A program made the translations under genes and the position numbers. This document shows positions 35,374 to 44,479 of a DNA stretch of 64,000 nucleotides, one piece after another (the stretch's first letter is position 1; the number at the start of each line of letters is the position of its first letter). Location: NCBI GenBank assembly GCA_020634315.1, contig JACKBV010000010.1:1-64000 (forward strand), written 5' to 3'. Below the pieces are notes generated by a model, which made no database searches, was not told the origin of the DNA, and saw only the letters and a program-made list of their open reading frames with translations. This DNA is from Ardenticatenaceae bacterium (GTDB lineage: Bacteria > Chloroflexota > Anaerolineae > Promineifilales > Promineifilaceae).

Positions 35374-35952
35374 ATGCCATCTGATGATGATCAAGACATT
35401 GCTGTAGAAGCAAGTGAGTTGAAGGATACTGAAAATGAGCTGAGCGGACAAACGGAAGATGTGACGCCAGTGGAGTTTGCCGAGAAAGTGGTTGAAGAAG
35501 CGGCGGGTTCGGCCTGGGAAACGGCCGTTTCCGCTGATGATGACCTGTACGACAGCGACGATGGGCCATTACCCGAAGTGCGTTTGCCGTCACGTTCGCA
35601 GCGGCAGCGCCGTCCACATGCACGCCGCTCCGGGCATCAGCCACAGTCGCAGGTAAGCGTGGATGCGGTGCTGGCACGCTTTGCCGCCTGTGACCGTTGC
35701 AGTTACTTTCTCACCGGATATTACAGCAAGTTGGGGTTGGATAACCTGCAAACGGCCGTTTCGCAAATAGACGCCGGTTGGTTAACACTGACCTGGTCGC
35801 CGGTGACGCGCACGCTGGTGGAAACGGCGTATGGCACATCGGTTGATCGTGGACATTATTATTACGAAGGGTGCTGCCCCAATTGTCACCGCGCATTTAC
35901 ATTTTGGGCGAAAGATGAAGCGGCGCAGCCCGATTTTCAGATCAGTATGTAG
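35374..35952 (+). CDS. Hypothetical protein with zinc-ribbon-like Cys pairs
   Basis: 192 residues. The N-terminal half is acidic and low complexity, then a basic patch (RSQRQRRPHARRSGHQPQ). The C-terminal ~80 residues form a small domain with FAACDRCSYF and EGCCPNCHRAFTFW, two CxxC pairs that probably bind zinc. No known family recognised. It converges on trmH with an 11-base overlap. Confidence 0.7.
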   Translation: MPSDDDQDIAVEASELKDTENELSGQTEDVTPVEFAEKVVEEAAGSAWETAVSADDDLYDSDDGPLPEVRLPSRSQRQRRPHARRSGHQPQSQVSVDAVLARFAACDRCSYFLTGYYSKLGLDNLQTAVSQIDAGWLTLTWSPVTRTLVETAYGTSVDRGHYYYEGCCPNCHRAFTFWAKDEAAQPDFQISM

Positions 35953-36721
35953 GTGTGCGCTGCCGCACTGCTTCAAAGAGGATAATGCCGGTGGCGATGG
36001 CTGCATTCAGCGATTCTGTGTCAGCTTGAATGGGAATGGTGATGCAGCCGGTTGCCAGGCGGCGTCCTTCGTCGGAGATGCCCCACGCTTCGCCGCCAAT
36101 CATTAATGCTGAGGGGGATTGCCAGGAAACGGCCGTATACGCCCGCGCATCTTCATCCACAACTGCTGCCCAAACCGACATATGCTTCGTTACAGTCGCC
36201 ATCTCATCCCAATCCAGGCTGTGTATGGGCAGGCGCAGCAGCGCCCCCATGCTGGCACGCACCACTTTGGGGTTGTAAACATCAACCGACCCTGGCCCCA
36301 GCAAAACACCATCTACGCCAGCAGCAGCAGCCGTGCGCAGCATTGTGCCCAAATTCCCCGGCGTGCTAATGCCATCTAAAATGAGCAGCAGGTTGGGGGA
36401 TGGTGGTAAGGGGCGGGGCAGATGTGGCAGCACGGCCAATACCCCTTGCGGCGTGTCCGTGTCGCTCATGGCAGCCATGACCGCTTCCGTTACCGGTTGT
36501 GTTGCCGCGTTTAGCTGATGTAAAATGGCGGCATGTTCGGGAACCTTTGCCCAGGTTTCGGTATAAAAGAGATTGATCGGCGCTGTTGTGACCAATCCCG
36601 CCAACTCTGACACCCACCGCGTCCCCTCTACGACAAAAGCTTGTTCTCGCTGTCGAAATCGTCGTTCGCTTTGCAGCCGCCGTATATATTTCACTTTGGA
36701 ATTGCCAGGACTGGTAATCAT
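35942..36721 (-). CDS. TrmH/SpoU family RNA 2'-O-methyltransferase
   Basis: 259 residues: an N-terminal substrate-binding domain (KVKYIRRLQSERRFRQREQ, FVVEGTRWV) and a SPOUT domain. Motif 1 is LDGISTPGNLGTMLRTAAA, then ALMIGGEAWGIS and the C-terminal knot IPIQADTESLNAAIATGIILFE. It methylates a 2'-OH in rRNA or tRNA; the target is unknown. It diverges from the UbiA gene. Confidence 0.93.
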   Translation of the reverse strand: MITSPGNSKVKYIRRLQSERRFRQREQAFVVEGTRWVSELAGLVTTAPINLFYTETWAKVPEHAAILHQLNAATQPVTEAVMAAMSDTDTPQGVLAVLPHLPRPLPPSPNLLLILDGISTPGNLGTMLRTAAAAGVDGVLLGPGSVDVYNPKVVRASMGALLRLPIHSLDWDEMATVTKHMSVWAAVVDEDARAYTAVSWQSPSALMIGGEAWGISDEGRRLATGCITIPIQADTESLNAAIATGIILFEAVRQRTPTY

Positions 36722-36832
36722 AATGGATATTGTATCTTTTTTGCGGGCAAAGGGTTACTACACACAAAGGCATCTGGCATGGGGTGAGCATCCTGGATGT
36801 ATGACGAATTTTGACACGGAGGATAAAGGTAG

Positions 36833-37675
36833 ATGAAGCAAGTGAAAGGTTTATACAAGCTGAGCCGTCCCTTATCAACCTTAAGCGGGGTGCTGGCCGT
36901 CTTTTTGGGTGGCTATGTGGCGGGTACGGGTGAATGGCTAAGGGTGACGTTAGCGGCCGTTTCCACATTGTTGATTTCGGCAGCGGCTAACGCCTGGAAT
37001 GATTACCTGGATGTGGAGATTGATAAGATTAATCAGCCGCAACGGCCGTTGCCATCTGGCATGGTTAGCTTGCGCACAGCACGCAACTTTTCTTTCATCC
37101 TGGCTGTGTTGTCGGTTGTCCTGGCTGGCTTTATCAATTGGCAAGCATTTTTAATTGCGTTCACCTCAAATGTCTTGCTGTACGTTTACTCCTTGCGCAT
37201 GAAAAGCACGGTGCTGGTGGGCAATGCCATTGTCGCGTTCATTTCAGCGATGAGCGCTGTTTTTGGCGGCGTGGCGGCGGGCAACATCCTGCCCACGTTT
37301 TGGCTCGCCATCATCATCGTTTGTGGCATCATGGGGCGCGAGGTGCTGAAAACAATGGCTGATTATGAGGGGGATTTAAGCCAGCGTGTGCGCACCATTG
37401 CCACCGCTTGGGGCAAACGCCCGGCACGCGTCGTCTTTTACATTTTGGGCAGCATGACCTTGTTGATGATGATGGTGCCCCAATTGCTGCGTGTTTATCA
37501 TCCCGTTTATGGGTATGTTGTGGGATTTGGCGTTTATCCGGTTGTGCTTTATATCATGTTGCGTGTGACGCGTGAACGCACCGGGCCACAGCTAGAAAAG
37601 TTGAGCCAGTTGATGAAATATGATTTTCTCATCTGGTTTTTGGCTGTGATGTTGGGTGCGTCTATTAAGATGTAG
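36833..37675 (+). CDS. UbiA prenyltransferase, geranylgeranylglycerol-phosphate type
   Basis: 280 residues with about eight transmembrane helices. The first Asp motif NDYLDVEIDKINQPQRPLPSG and the second region MADYEGDLSQRVRTIATAWG are present. This pattern is closest to archaeal digeranylgeranylglyceryl-phosphate synthases and related (bacterio)chlorophyll-synthase-like UbiA enzymes. It transfers a polyprenyl chain in the membrane; the acceptor is unproven. A 37-codon frame from 36723 overlaps its start (ATGA), which may be chance. Confidence 0.88.
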   Translation: MKQVKGLYKLSRPLSTLSGVLAVFLGGYVAGTGEWLRVTLAAVSTLLISAAANAWNDYLDVEIDKINQPQRPLPSGMVSLRTARNFSFILAVLSVVLAGFINWQAFLIAFTSNVLLYVYSLRMKSTVLVGNAIVAFISAMSAVFGGVAAGNILPTFWLAIIIVCGIMGREVLKTMADYEGDLSQRVRTIATAWGKRPARVVFYILGSMTLLMMMVPQLLRVYHPVYGYVVGFGVYPVVLYIMLRVTRERTGPQLEKLSQLMKYDFLIWFLAVMLGASIKM

Positions 37676-37677
37676 TT

Positions 37678-37737
37678 GCGTATTGCGTATTGCGTATTAC
37701 GTATTGCGTAGGCTTAAATACGCAATACGCAATACGT
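37678..37737. repeat. GCGTATT tandem and inverted repeat after UbiA gene
   Basis: TTGCGTATTGCGTATTACG units are followed by their inverse AATACGCAATACGCAATACG, forming a long imperfect hairpin directly after the UbiA stop. It could serve as a terminator. A CTCTTCTCTCTT repeat follows to about 37790. Confidence 0.75.
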
Positions 37738-37868
37738 GTGTCTGGAGAGAAGAGAAACATTCTCTCTTCTCTCTTCTCTCTTCTTTCTACGCTCTACTCA
37801 ATCTCATTCCCCCCTCATTTCTGTTTGGTGGTTGACGGCCGTTACCCACCCCGTTACACTTTCGCCCC

Positions 37869-38336
37869 ATGAGTAAACAGGCCCATATTTTTCAACTTAA
37901 TGTATCCGATGGCGGCGTGCCGAAACGGCCGTTGCCCGCTGCTGATGTTCATACTTTAGGAATGCAAGGCGACCGGCAAAACGACACCGTCCATCATGGT
38001 GGGCCGACACGCGCCATTTGCCTTTACTCCCTTGAGATCATCCTTGCTTTGCAGGCAGAAGGGCATCCCATTTACCCTGGTGCGGTTGGGGAAAATGTGA
38101 CCGTTGCCGGGTTGGATTGGGAGCGCATGGTTCCCGGCACACGCCTGCGTCTGGGTGAAGTCGAGGTGGAAATCACCAGCTATGTCGTGCCGTGTACCAA
38201 CATTCGCCAGGCATTTGCCGGGGAAACGTTTAGCCGCATTTCGCAGAAAACCAATCCTGGCTGGGCGCGTGTTTATGCCCAGGTGTTGCAGCCGGGTAAA
38301 CTGCAAATTGGGGATGCGGTCGTAGTGCATGAGTAA
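37869..38336 (+). CDS. MOSC domain protein
   Basis: 155 residues, a stand-alone MOSC domain: NVSDGGVPKRPL, GMQGDRQNDTVHHGGPTRAI, GENVTVAGLDWERMVPGTRL, and the conserved Cys in SYVVPCTNIRQ. MOSC proteins bind molybdenum cofactor through that Cys and take part in sulfur transfer or N-oxide reduction. One iterated palindrome encodes the KRPLP stretch, which is native to the family. Confidence 0.93.
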   Translation: MSKQAHIFQLNVSDGGVPKRPLPAADVHTLGMQGDRQNDTVHHGGPTRAICLYSLEIILALQAEGHPIYPGAVGENVTVAGLDWERMVPGTRLRLGEVEVEITSYVVPCTNIRQAFAGETFSRISQKTNPGWARVYAQVLQPGKLQIGDAVVVHE

Positions 38337-38371
38337 AGGGCAAGCGAATGTGTGCGCTCCTCTGAAAATAT

Positions 38372-38425
38372 CCTCCCGGAGGTTATCAGTGGAACGTTCG
38401 CCGCATGAGACAAACCTCCGGGAGG
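38372..38425. repeat. CCTCCCGGAGG-bounded element, copy in inverse orientation
   Basis: Arms at 38372-38382 and 38415-38425. The core holds TTCGCCGCATGAGACAAA, the reverse complement of the core near 40.6 kb. Confidence 0.88.
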
Positions 38426-38474
38426 TTGGTCTCTATTTATCATGATGGGCAATCGCCCTTTATAATTTTGGCTT

Positions 38475-39401
38475 ATGACGACACAAACAACACAACCCAA
38501 CAAAACGGCCGTTTGGATTCAAGCGATGCGACCGCGCACGCTGCCATTGGCCTTGGCGGCAATTATCATGGGCGCTTTTCTGGCTGCGGCCGATGGCGTG
38601 TTTAATGGCTGGGTGGCCGGGCTGGCGGGATTAACGGCCGTTTTCCTGCAAATCCTCTCCAATCTGGCAAATGATTATGGCGATTCTGTGCATGGGGCCG
38701 ACCATGTGCAGCGGCAAGGGCCGCAGCGGGCTGTGCAGTCGGGCGCGATTCCCGCAGCGACGATGCGGCGGGCAATGGCATTGTTTGTGCTGCTGGCCGT
38801 TGCCAGCGGCGTGGCCTTGCTCTGGCTGGCGTTTGGCGTAGATCGGCTGCCTTATGTGCTGCTCTTCTTGCTGTTGGGGGCGGGGGCGATTGGCGCGGCG
38901 ATTGCCTACACAAATGGGAAACGGCCGTATGGCTATGCCGGTTTAGGCGATTTGTTTGTGCTCATCTTTTTTGGTTGGGTGGGCGTGTTGGGCACCTACT
39001 TTTTGCAGGCGCTGGCCTTTCGTTGGCTGCTGCTCTTGCCGGCGACAAGCTGCGGCTTGCTGGCTGTGGGCGTGCTCAATGTGAACAATATCCGCGACAT
39101 CGAGTCAGATCGGCAGGCGGGCAAACGGTCAATTCCGGTGCGTGTGGGGCCGCAAAAGGCGCGGCTGTACCATTGGCTGTTGTTGGCGGGGGCCGTGGGA
39201 ACGGCCGTTCTCTACGTTTTGTTCGATTACCGGTCGTTGTGGCAGTTTTTGTTTGTGCTGGCGCTGCCGCTGTTGGCGCGGCATGGAACGGCCGTAGCGC
39301 ACACACACAGCCCACTCAAACTAAATCCGCTGCTCAAGCAGCTTTCCCTCATCACCCTCTTTTTCATTATCACCTTTGGCATTGGTCAAATCATTGGCTA
39401 A
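38475..39401 (+). CDS. menA: 1,4-dihydroxy-2-naphthoate polyprenyltransferase
   Basis: 308 residues, about nine transmembrane helices. MRPRTLPLALAAIIMGAFLA at the start, first Asp motif LANDYGDSVHGAD and later NNIRDIESDRQAGKRSI match MenA. It prenylates DHNA in menaquinone synthesis, at the membrane. TATAAT at 38461-38466 ends eight bases before the ATG, which suggests a leaderless transcript. Five iterated palindromes lie in this short gene. Confidence 0.93.
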   Translation: MTTQTTQPNKTAVWIQAMRPRTLPLALAAIIMGAFLAAADGVFNGWVAGLAGLTAVFLQILSNLANDYGDSVHGADHVQRQGPQRAVQSGAIPAATMRRAMALFVLLAVASGVALLWLAFGVDRLPYVLLFLLLGAGAIGAAIAYTNGKRPYGYAGLGDLFVLIFFGWVGVLGTYFLQALAFRWLLLLPATSCGLLAVGVLNVNNIRDIESDRQAGKRSIPVRVGPQKARLYHWLLLAGAVGTAVLYVLFDYRSLWQFLFVLALPLLARHGTAVAHTHSPLKLNPLLKQLSLITLFFIITFGIGQIIG

Positions 39402-39423
39402 CGTGCATGACTGGGCGCTTGCG

Positions 39424-40485
39424 CTACTCCATGATGCGTGCCATAAAGTAACTGTCTGACCAACGGCCGTCGCCAAAGACATGAAACCGCTTCGTGCCCT
39501 CGATGACAAAGCCAAACTTTTCATAGAGGCGCACGGCGGTTGGGTTGTCGGTGTTTACGTCCAGATCAACGCGTTTTAAGTACAACCAATTATCGGCAAT
39601 GTTCAAAATTGCTTCCATCAAACGGCTGCCCAATCCCAAACCCCAATAATCGGGATGAACCATCATCCCCAGTCCGGCAGTGTGCAGCATGCGCGGATTT
39701 TGGCTCTGGAAAATGGTGATTGCGCCAACAAGCTGCTCATCAATAAGGCTGACCAGCCGATGGCCGCCAGGGCTGTGATTTTCTAGCCGTTGACGCGCGA
39801 AGAAGATTTCCTGGCTGGGCATTTGCAGCGTGGTGCGGCAGATGGATGGATGCCGCCAAAGCGCGTTCATTTGTTCGGCGTCGTTGGGGTGCATGGGGCG
39901 AATGGTGACTGGTTGGGTCAATGTCTGGCGCGGCGGACGGGCGGGCGGCGGCGGCGCTGTTGGCGAATTGTGCAGCGCATCTGTGTTGTGCAGGCGTGCC
40001 ATTTGGAATTCGTCACGGAAACGGCCGTTGCCGCCAAAGACATTCATTCGCCGTGTGCCTTCAATCTCGAAGCCGAATTTTTGGTAAAGGTGGACGGCTG
40101 CGGGGTTATCGGTAAACACTTCCAGCTCGACCCGGTGCAAATTGAGCCAGTTATCGGCCAGATTCATTTGTGCCGCCATTAGGGCGGAGCCAACGCCTTG
40201 CCCCCAATAATCGTGGTGAATCATCATGCCGAGCCTGCCGCTGTGCATCATGCGCGGGCGAAGATTTTGTGTCAGACCGCACGAGCCAACAACACGGCCG
40301 TTTACTTCGGCCACCAGCCGGTGCTGCCCTGGTTGGTGATTTTGCACCCACTTTTGCGTTTCGCTGAACTCCATGCTGGGCAACTGCACCAATGTGTCGT
40401 TGACGCGCGGATCGCTGACAATGGCGTACAGGTCGGCGGCATCGTCGGGGTGTACCGGGCGCACGCGAATCTCTGAACTGGTCAT
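39424..40485 (-). CDS. Tandem double-GNAT acetyltransferase
   Basis: 353 residues made of two similar GNAT domains (about 1-165 and 190-353), joined by a Pro-rich linker. Each has the acetyl-CoA loop GMMIHHDYWGQGVGSALM or GMMVHPDYWGLGLGSRLM, then DNWL-KRV-L-V-DNP and a KFGF-IEGT-R ending. This is an internal duplication of a RimJ/RimL or YhhY-like enzyme. Substrate unknown. The start has AGGAGAC just upstream. Confidence 0.9.
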   Translation of the reverse strand: MTSSEIRVRPVHPDDAADLYAIVSDPRVNDTLVQLPSMEFSETQKWVQNHQPGQHRLVAEVNGRVVGSCGLTQNLRPRMMHSGRLGMMIHHDYWGQGVGSALMAAQMNLADNWLNLHRVELEVFTDNPAAVHLYQKFGFEIEGTRRMNVFGGNGRFRDEFQMARLHNTDALHNSPTAPPPPARPPRQTLTQPVTIRPMHPNDAEQMNALWRHPSICRTTLQMPSQEIFFARQRLENHSPGGHRLVSLIDEQLVGAITIFQSQNPRMLHTAGLGMMVHPDYWGLGLGSRLMEAILNIADNWLYLKRVDLDVNTDNPTAVRLYEKFGFVIEGTKRFHVFGDGRWSDSYFMARIME

Positions 40486-40506
40486 ACTGTCTCCTTCGGA
40501 AAGAAT

Positions 40507-40652
40507 TTAACGCAAAGGCGCAGAGGTGCAGAGAAAAGAGAGTGCTTGTGTCCTTCGCGGGGTGGTCAGCATAGCCGGTGAGGGCTTCTCTAAAAAAGCC
40601 TCCCGGAGGTTTGTCTCATGCGGCGAGCCTGCCATTGATAACCTCCGGGAGG
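40507..40652. repeat. Composite intergenic element: CGCAGAGGTGCAGAG box plus CCTCCCGGAGG palindrome
   Basis: TTAACGCAAAGGCGCAGAGG and TCCTTCGCGG precede a CCTCCCGGAGG element (arms 40599-40609 and 40642-40652, core TCATGCGGCGAGCCTGCCATTGA in part). The same two-part order recurs at 59290-59450. Confidence 0.88.
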
Positions 40653-40670
40653 TTCGGTTTTTCATTCGTA

Positions 40671-42290
40671 TTACATGCGGAAAGTGCCGTAACGGCCGTT
40701 GCCAAATGGAGCGTTCAAGGTTACGGCAAATGCCAACGCCAGCGCCGTGCGCGTTTGCGCCGGGTCGAGAATGCCATCATCCCAAAGGCGTGCGGTGGCG
40801 TAGTATGGGTCGCTTTCGTGTGCGTATTTGTCCAGCACCGGCTGCTTAAATTCAAATTCGGCCGTTTTGACCGCTTCCTCATTGGCGCTTGTCAGGTTGC
40901 GCAGGATACGATCCTGGCCCACAGTCCACAGTACGTTGGCGGCGGCATCGCCGCTCATGACGCTGATGCGGCTGTTCGGCCAGGTGAAGAGGAAACGCGG
41001 GTCATAGGCACGGCCGCTCATGCCGTAGTTGCCTGCGCCGTGGCTGACGCCGTGAAAAAGGGTGATGCGCGGTACGTTGACTGTGGAAACGGCCGTTACC
41101 ATCTTCGCCCCATCTTTGGCAATCCCCCCATTTTCATACTGTTTGCCCACCATGAAGCCAGTGATGTTTTGCATAAACAGCAGGGGCACACCGCGCTGCC
41201 CACATAATTGAATAAAATGTGATGCTTTCAACGCCGACTCGCTGAACAAAAGGCCATTGTTCGCCACAATGCCGACCGGGATGCCCATGATGTGCGCAAA
41301 GCCACAAACGATGGTTGTGCCATACCGCGCCTTGAACTCGCTGAAATAGGAGCCATCGACCAGCCGCGCAATCACCTCGCGCACATCGTAGCTGACGCGT
41401 GGATCGGCGGGAATGACGCCGTACAGCTCTGCCGGGTCGTAAGCGGGTTCTTCTGGCTGCTGCATCACAACGGGCAGTTGTGGGCGGCGGTTTAGATGCG
41501 CCACTATTTCGCGTACTTTTGCCAGGGCCGCCTCTTCCGAGTCGGCAAAATGGTCAGCCACACCGCTGAGCCGGGTATGCACGTCCGCGCCGCCCAACTC
41601 TTCGGCCGTGACTTCTTCACCGGTAGCCGCTTTCACCAGTGGTGGTCCGCCAAGGAAAATGGTGCCGTTTTCCTTGACGATGATCGTTTCATCGGACATG
41701 GCCGGAATGTATGCGCCGCCAGCCGTGCATGATCCCAACACGGCCGAAATTTGCGGGATGCTTTTGCCAGACATGCGTGCGATGTTGTAAAAAATGCGCC
41801 CAAAATGGTCACGATCAGGGAAAACATCCGCCTGTAAATGCAGGAATGCGCCGCCGGAATCTACCAGATAAATGGTTGGCAAATGGTTTTCTTCGGCAAT
41901 GGCCTGTGCGCGGACATGCTTTTTTACCGTCTCCGGGAAGTATGTGCCTCCTTTGACGGTAGGATCATTGGCGACAATCATGCACTCTACGCCTTCGACG
42001 CGCCCGATGCCGGTGACGATACCGGCGCTGGGTGCTTCGCCATCGTGCATGTCCCAGGCTGCCAGGGGAGAGAGTTCCAAAAAGGGGCTGCCATCGTCGA
42101 GAATGGTTTCGATGCGCTCGCGCACGAGTAGTTTGCCGCGTTGGCGATGGCGCTCGATGGTGCGTAACGGCCGTTCCACAGCCGCTTGCTCCTGTCGTTC
42201 ATGCAATAACTCGGCCAGCCGTTTGTTATGCGCGTAATTTTCCTTATATTCAGCCGTGTTTGTATGGATATGGCTGATTAGTTGGCTCAT
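40671..42290 (-). CDS. Acyl-CoA carboxylase beta subunit (methylcrotonyl-CoA carboxylase type)
   Basis: 539 residues from ATG 42290. GTYFPETVKKHVRAQAIAEE, DSGGAFLHLQADVFPDRDHF, GSCTAGGAYIPAMSDETIIV and IFLGGPPLVKAATGEEVTAE are near-diagnostic of the biotin-dependent methylcrotonyl-CoA carboxylase carboxyltransferase. It moves CO2 from carboxybiotin to an acyl-CoA. The alpha (biotin) subunit is not in the window. A TetR gene lies just upstream on the same strand, so the two may share a transcript. Confidence 0.93.
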   Translation of the reverse strand: MSQLISHIHTNTAEYKENYAHNKRLAELLHERQEQAAVERPLRTIERHRQRGKLLVRERIETILDDGSPFLELSPLAAWDMHDGEAPSAGIVTGIGRVEGVECMIVANDPTVKGGTYFPETVKKHVRAQAIAEENHLPTIYLVDSGGAFLHLQADVFPDRDHFGRIFYNIARMSGKSIPQISAVLGSCTAGGAYIPAMSDETIIVKENGTIFLGGPPLVKAATGEEVTAEELGGADVHTRLSGVADHFADSEEAALAKVREIVAHLNRRPQLPVVMQQPEEPAYDPAELYGVIPADPRVSYDVREVIARLVDGSYFSEFKARYGTTIVCGFAHIMGIPVGIVANNGLLFSESALKASHFIQLCGQRGVPLLFMQNITGFMVGKQYENGGIAKDGAKMVTAVSTVNVPRITLFHGVSHGAGNYGMSGRAYDPRFLFTWPNSRISVMSGDAAANVLWTVGQDRILRNLTSANEEAVKTAEFEFKQPVLDKYAHESDPYYATARLWDDGILDPAQTRTALALAFAVTLNAPFGNGRYGTFRM

Positions 42291-42400
42291 GCTTTTGCCT
42301 CCGTGGGAATGGGTGGTTAAACGGTCACTGCGTAAGTTTACCTCAATATGCCGGGCATGGTCATCAACAAACGCGCCACGAGATGGGATTGGGGCGGCAT

Positions 42401-43018
42401 CTAAAACTTCATTTGTGCCGCACTCAAGCCCAAAGCGGAAGCAATGCCGCCGATGCACAAGGCGCGAAAATGATGCACGATTTTTTGAGTGGGGTAAGGC
42501 ATATCATTTTCCAGCCACCAGATTAACATGCTCATCAACGATCCGGCATAATAGTTAGCGGCCAGGCTTGGGGGTATCTCCGGCGTTGTTTGTAATTCGG
42601 CGACCAGACTGGAGAAAAAAACTTGGGCACGTTCCGTCACATAATCGCGCACACGGTCAGCCAGAGCTACGCTGCCTTGCCCGCGCAATAATATGCGGTA
42701 AAGGGTGGCATTTTCAGCCGCATGTTGGAAAACAACAGAGATGGGGCCATGATCGTTTTCGCCGAGTCTCCATTCTTGGGGCATGGACATAATTTGCGCC
42801 GCCAGTTCATCAAATACCGCTTCCAGGCTGCTGATGAGCAGTTCTTCTTTGTCTTTGTAATGCAGGTAAAATGTGGTGCGCCCCAGGTCTGCTCGTTCGG
42901 TGACATCTTCAATCGTTACGCCGTCGTATCCTTTTTCGAGAATAAGCTCCATCAGTGCATCGCGTAGTTGTCGCTTTGTCCGTGCGACACGTCTGTCTTC
43001 TCGTCGTTGTCGTTTCAT
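42401..43018 (-). CDS. TetR/AcrR family transcriptional regulator
   Basis: 205 residues. The N-terminal helix-turn-helix domain (about 12-60) reads LRDALMELILEKGYDGVTIE, DVTERADLGRTTFYLHYKDK, the usual TetR pattern. The C-terminal helical domain would bind a ligand. It is divergent from the exporter operon starting at 43290, with repeated AACA-N3-TGTT sites between. That is the usual layout for repression of a drug-type exporter, as for CecR and ybhGFSR in E. coli. Confidence 0.93.
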   Translation of the reverse strand: MKRQRREDRRVARTKRQLRDALMELILEKGYDGVTIEDVTERADLGRTTFYLHYKDKEELLISSLEAVFDELAAQIMSMPQEWRLGENDHGPISVVFQHAAENATLYRILLRGQGSVALADRVRDYVTERAQVFFSSLVAELQTTPEIPPSLAANYYAGSLMSMLIWWLENDMPYPTQKIVHHFRALCIGGIASALGLSAAQMKF

Positions 43019-43068
43019 CGCTATTTCCTGTGTTCACGCTGATTCCTGGAAATCAGGCTCTATTTATT

Positions 43069-43180
43069 GAACAAGTGTCTATTTTTGAACAGTCCCAAAA
43101 ACTGCTCGTTGACACTGTTGCTGTATAAACTATAATTTTTTTATGAACAGAGTGTTTATATTTTAACAGATTGTTTATTG
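43069..43180. promoter_or_regulatory. Candidate TetR operators in the divergent promoter region
   Basis: Three related sites occur: TGAACAAGTGTCTATT near 43069, TGAACAGAGTGTTTATA at 43144-43160 and TTAACAGATTGTTTATTG at 43163-43180. Each has an AACA-N2/3-TGTT-like inverted core. The latter two would cover the transcription start of the exporter operon. The rest of the 271-bp gap holds no gene. Confidence 0.6.
43109..43136 (+). promoter_or_regulatory. Consensus sigma-70 promoter of the exporter operon
   Basis: TTGACA at 43109-43114 and TATAAT at 43131-43136 with a 16-base spacer are both perfect consensus boxes, directed toward 43290. Predicted start near 43143, immediately before the candidate operators. 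Confidence 0.82.
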
Positions 43181-43289
43181 AATGGGAAGTTTTATGGCGC
43201 TTTGAAATTTGGGGTGAGCATAGAGAAATAGCCTGCAAAATTCCAAAGCCTGATTACCTCAAGAACTTTTGGGAGCATGAATATCCACA

Positions 43290-44423
43290 ATGCTGCGACG
43301 AATTTGGGCGGTGCTGCAAAAAGAATTAATTCAAACGCTGCGTGATTGGCGCACGCTTTTGATTCAACTGAGTATTCCCATGATTCAGTTGTTTTTGTTT
43401 GGGTATGCCATCAGCATGAATGTGGAGCATATTCCAACGGCCGTTTCCGATCAGAGCCTCGACGCTGCCAGCCTGGCCTATGTGCAGGCGCTGCAAGCGT
43501 CGGGATATTTCGACGCGGTGATGTATGTGCCCGACCAGGCGGGCGTTGTGGCGGCGATGGATGCGAGTGAGGTGCAGGCTGGCATTTTTATCCCGCCTGA
43601 TTTTGCTGGCAAGGTGGCACGCGGGGAAGGGCAGGTGCTGCTGTTGGTGGATGGTTCGGATATTTTCACGTCGCAGTCGGCGTATAACGCGGCAACGGCC
43701 GTTTCCCAAAACCACGCCACCGATCTCCTGCTGCAAAAAGTGACACGCGCCGGAATGGTGAGCGACGACCAGACTTTGCTGCCGCTGACGACAAGCGCCC
43801 GTATTCTTTACAACCCCAACCTGGACGATCTCTGGTTTCTGATTCCGGGGATGTTGGCGATGCTGCTGCAAATGCAAACGGTGACGCTGACGGCAACGGC
43901 CGTTGTCCGCGAACGCGAAGTCGGCACCATTGAACAATTACTCGTCACCCCGATACGGCCGTTTGAACTCATGATCGGCAAAATGATCCCCAACATCATC
44001 ATCGCCTTCGTCAACTTGTTGACCATTGTCGGCCTCGGCGTGTACTGGTTTGGCGTGCCCTTTCAGGGCGACTTCGGCCTCTTCTTGTGGCTGTCCCTGC
44101 TCTTCGTCTTTTCCGGGCTGGGATTAGGATTGCTCATCTCCACCATTTCACAAACACAAAAGCAAACCTTACAGTTAATTAGCCTCATCACCCTCGTTGG
44201 CACTGTGTTAGGGGGCTTCATCTTCCCCCGCTACACCATGCCACGCTGGATTTACTATGTCGGCTACATTTTCCCAATGACCCACTTCATTCCCATTGCG
44301 CGTGGTGTGATCAGCAAAGGGGTCGGCATCGAATATTTGTGGGAACAAGTGACCGCCTTAGCCATTTACGTGGTACTCATCTTAATTGTGGCGGCACGCG
44401 CTTTTCGTGAACGATTGGATTAG
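43290..44423 (+). CDS. ABC-2 type exporter permease 1
   Basis: 377 residues. One N-terminal transmembrane helix (LIQLSIPMIQLFLFGYAI), a large extracytoplasmic domain (about 45-185), then five helices with LTATAVVREREVGTIEQLLV and FPMTHFIPIARGVISKGVG. This is the ABC-2/YhhJ-YbhR type. It is paralogous to the next gene, so the pair probably forms a heterodimer. First gene of the operon. Confidence 0.93.
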   Translation: MLRRIWAVLQKELIQTLRDWRTLLIQLSIPMIQLFLFGYAISMNVEHIPTAVSDQSLDAASLAYVQALQASGYFDAVMYVPDQAGVVAAMDASEVQAGIFIPPDFAGKVARGEGQVLLLVDGSDIFTSQSAYNAATAVSQNHATDLLLQKVTRAGMVSDDQTLLPLTTSARILYNPNLDDLWFLIPGMLAMLLQMQTVTLTATAVVREREVGTIEQLLVTPIRPFELMIGKMIPNIIIAFVNLLTIVGLGVYWFGVPFQGDFGLFLWLSLLFVFSGLGLGLLISTISQTQKQTLQLISLITLVGTVLGGFIFPRYTMPRWIYYVGYIFPMTHFIPIARGVISKGVGIEYLWEQVTALAIYVVLILIVAARAFRERLD

Positions 44424-44479
44424 GTGTATATCAAAAAGCTGGTTTCTTTCGTGAAACTGGACTTCATGTGGACGCAACA

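Noticed and set aside
36723..36836. 37-codon frame overlapping the UbiA start (ATGA)
   Set aside because: No conserved content and no clear ribosome site; the overlap may be chance. Worth comparing in relatives.
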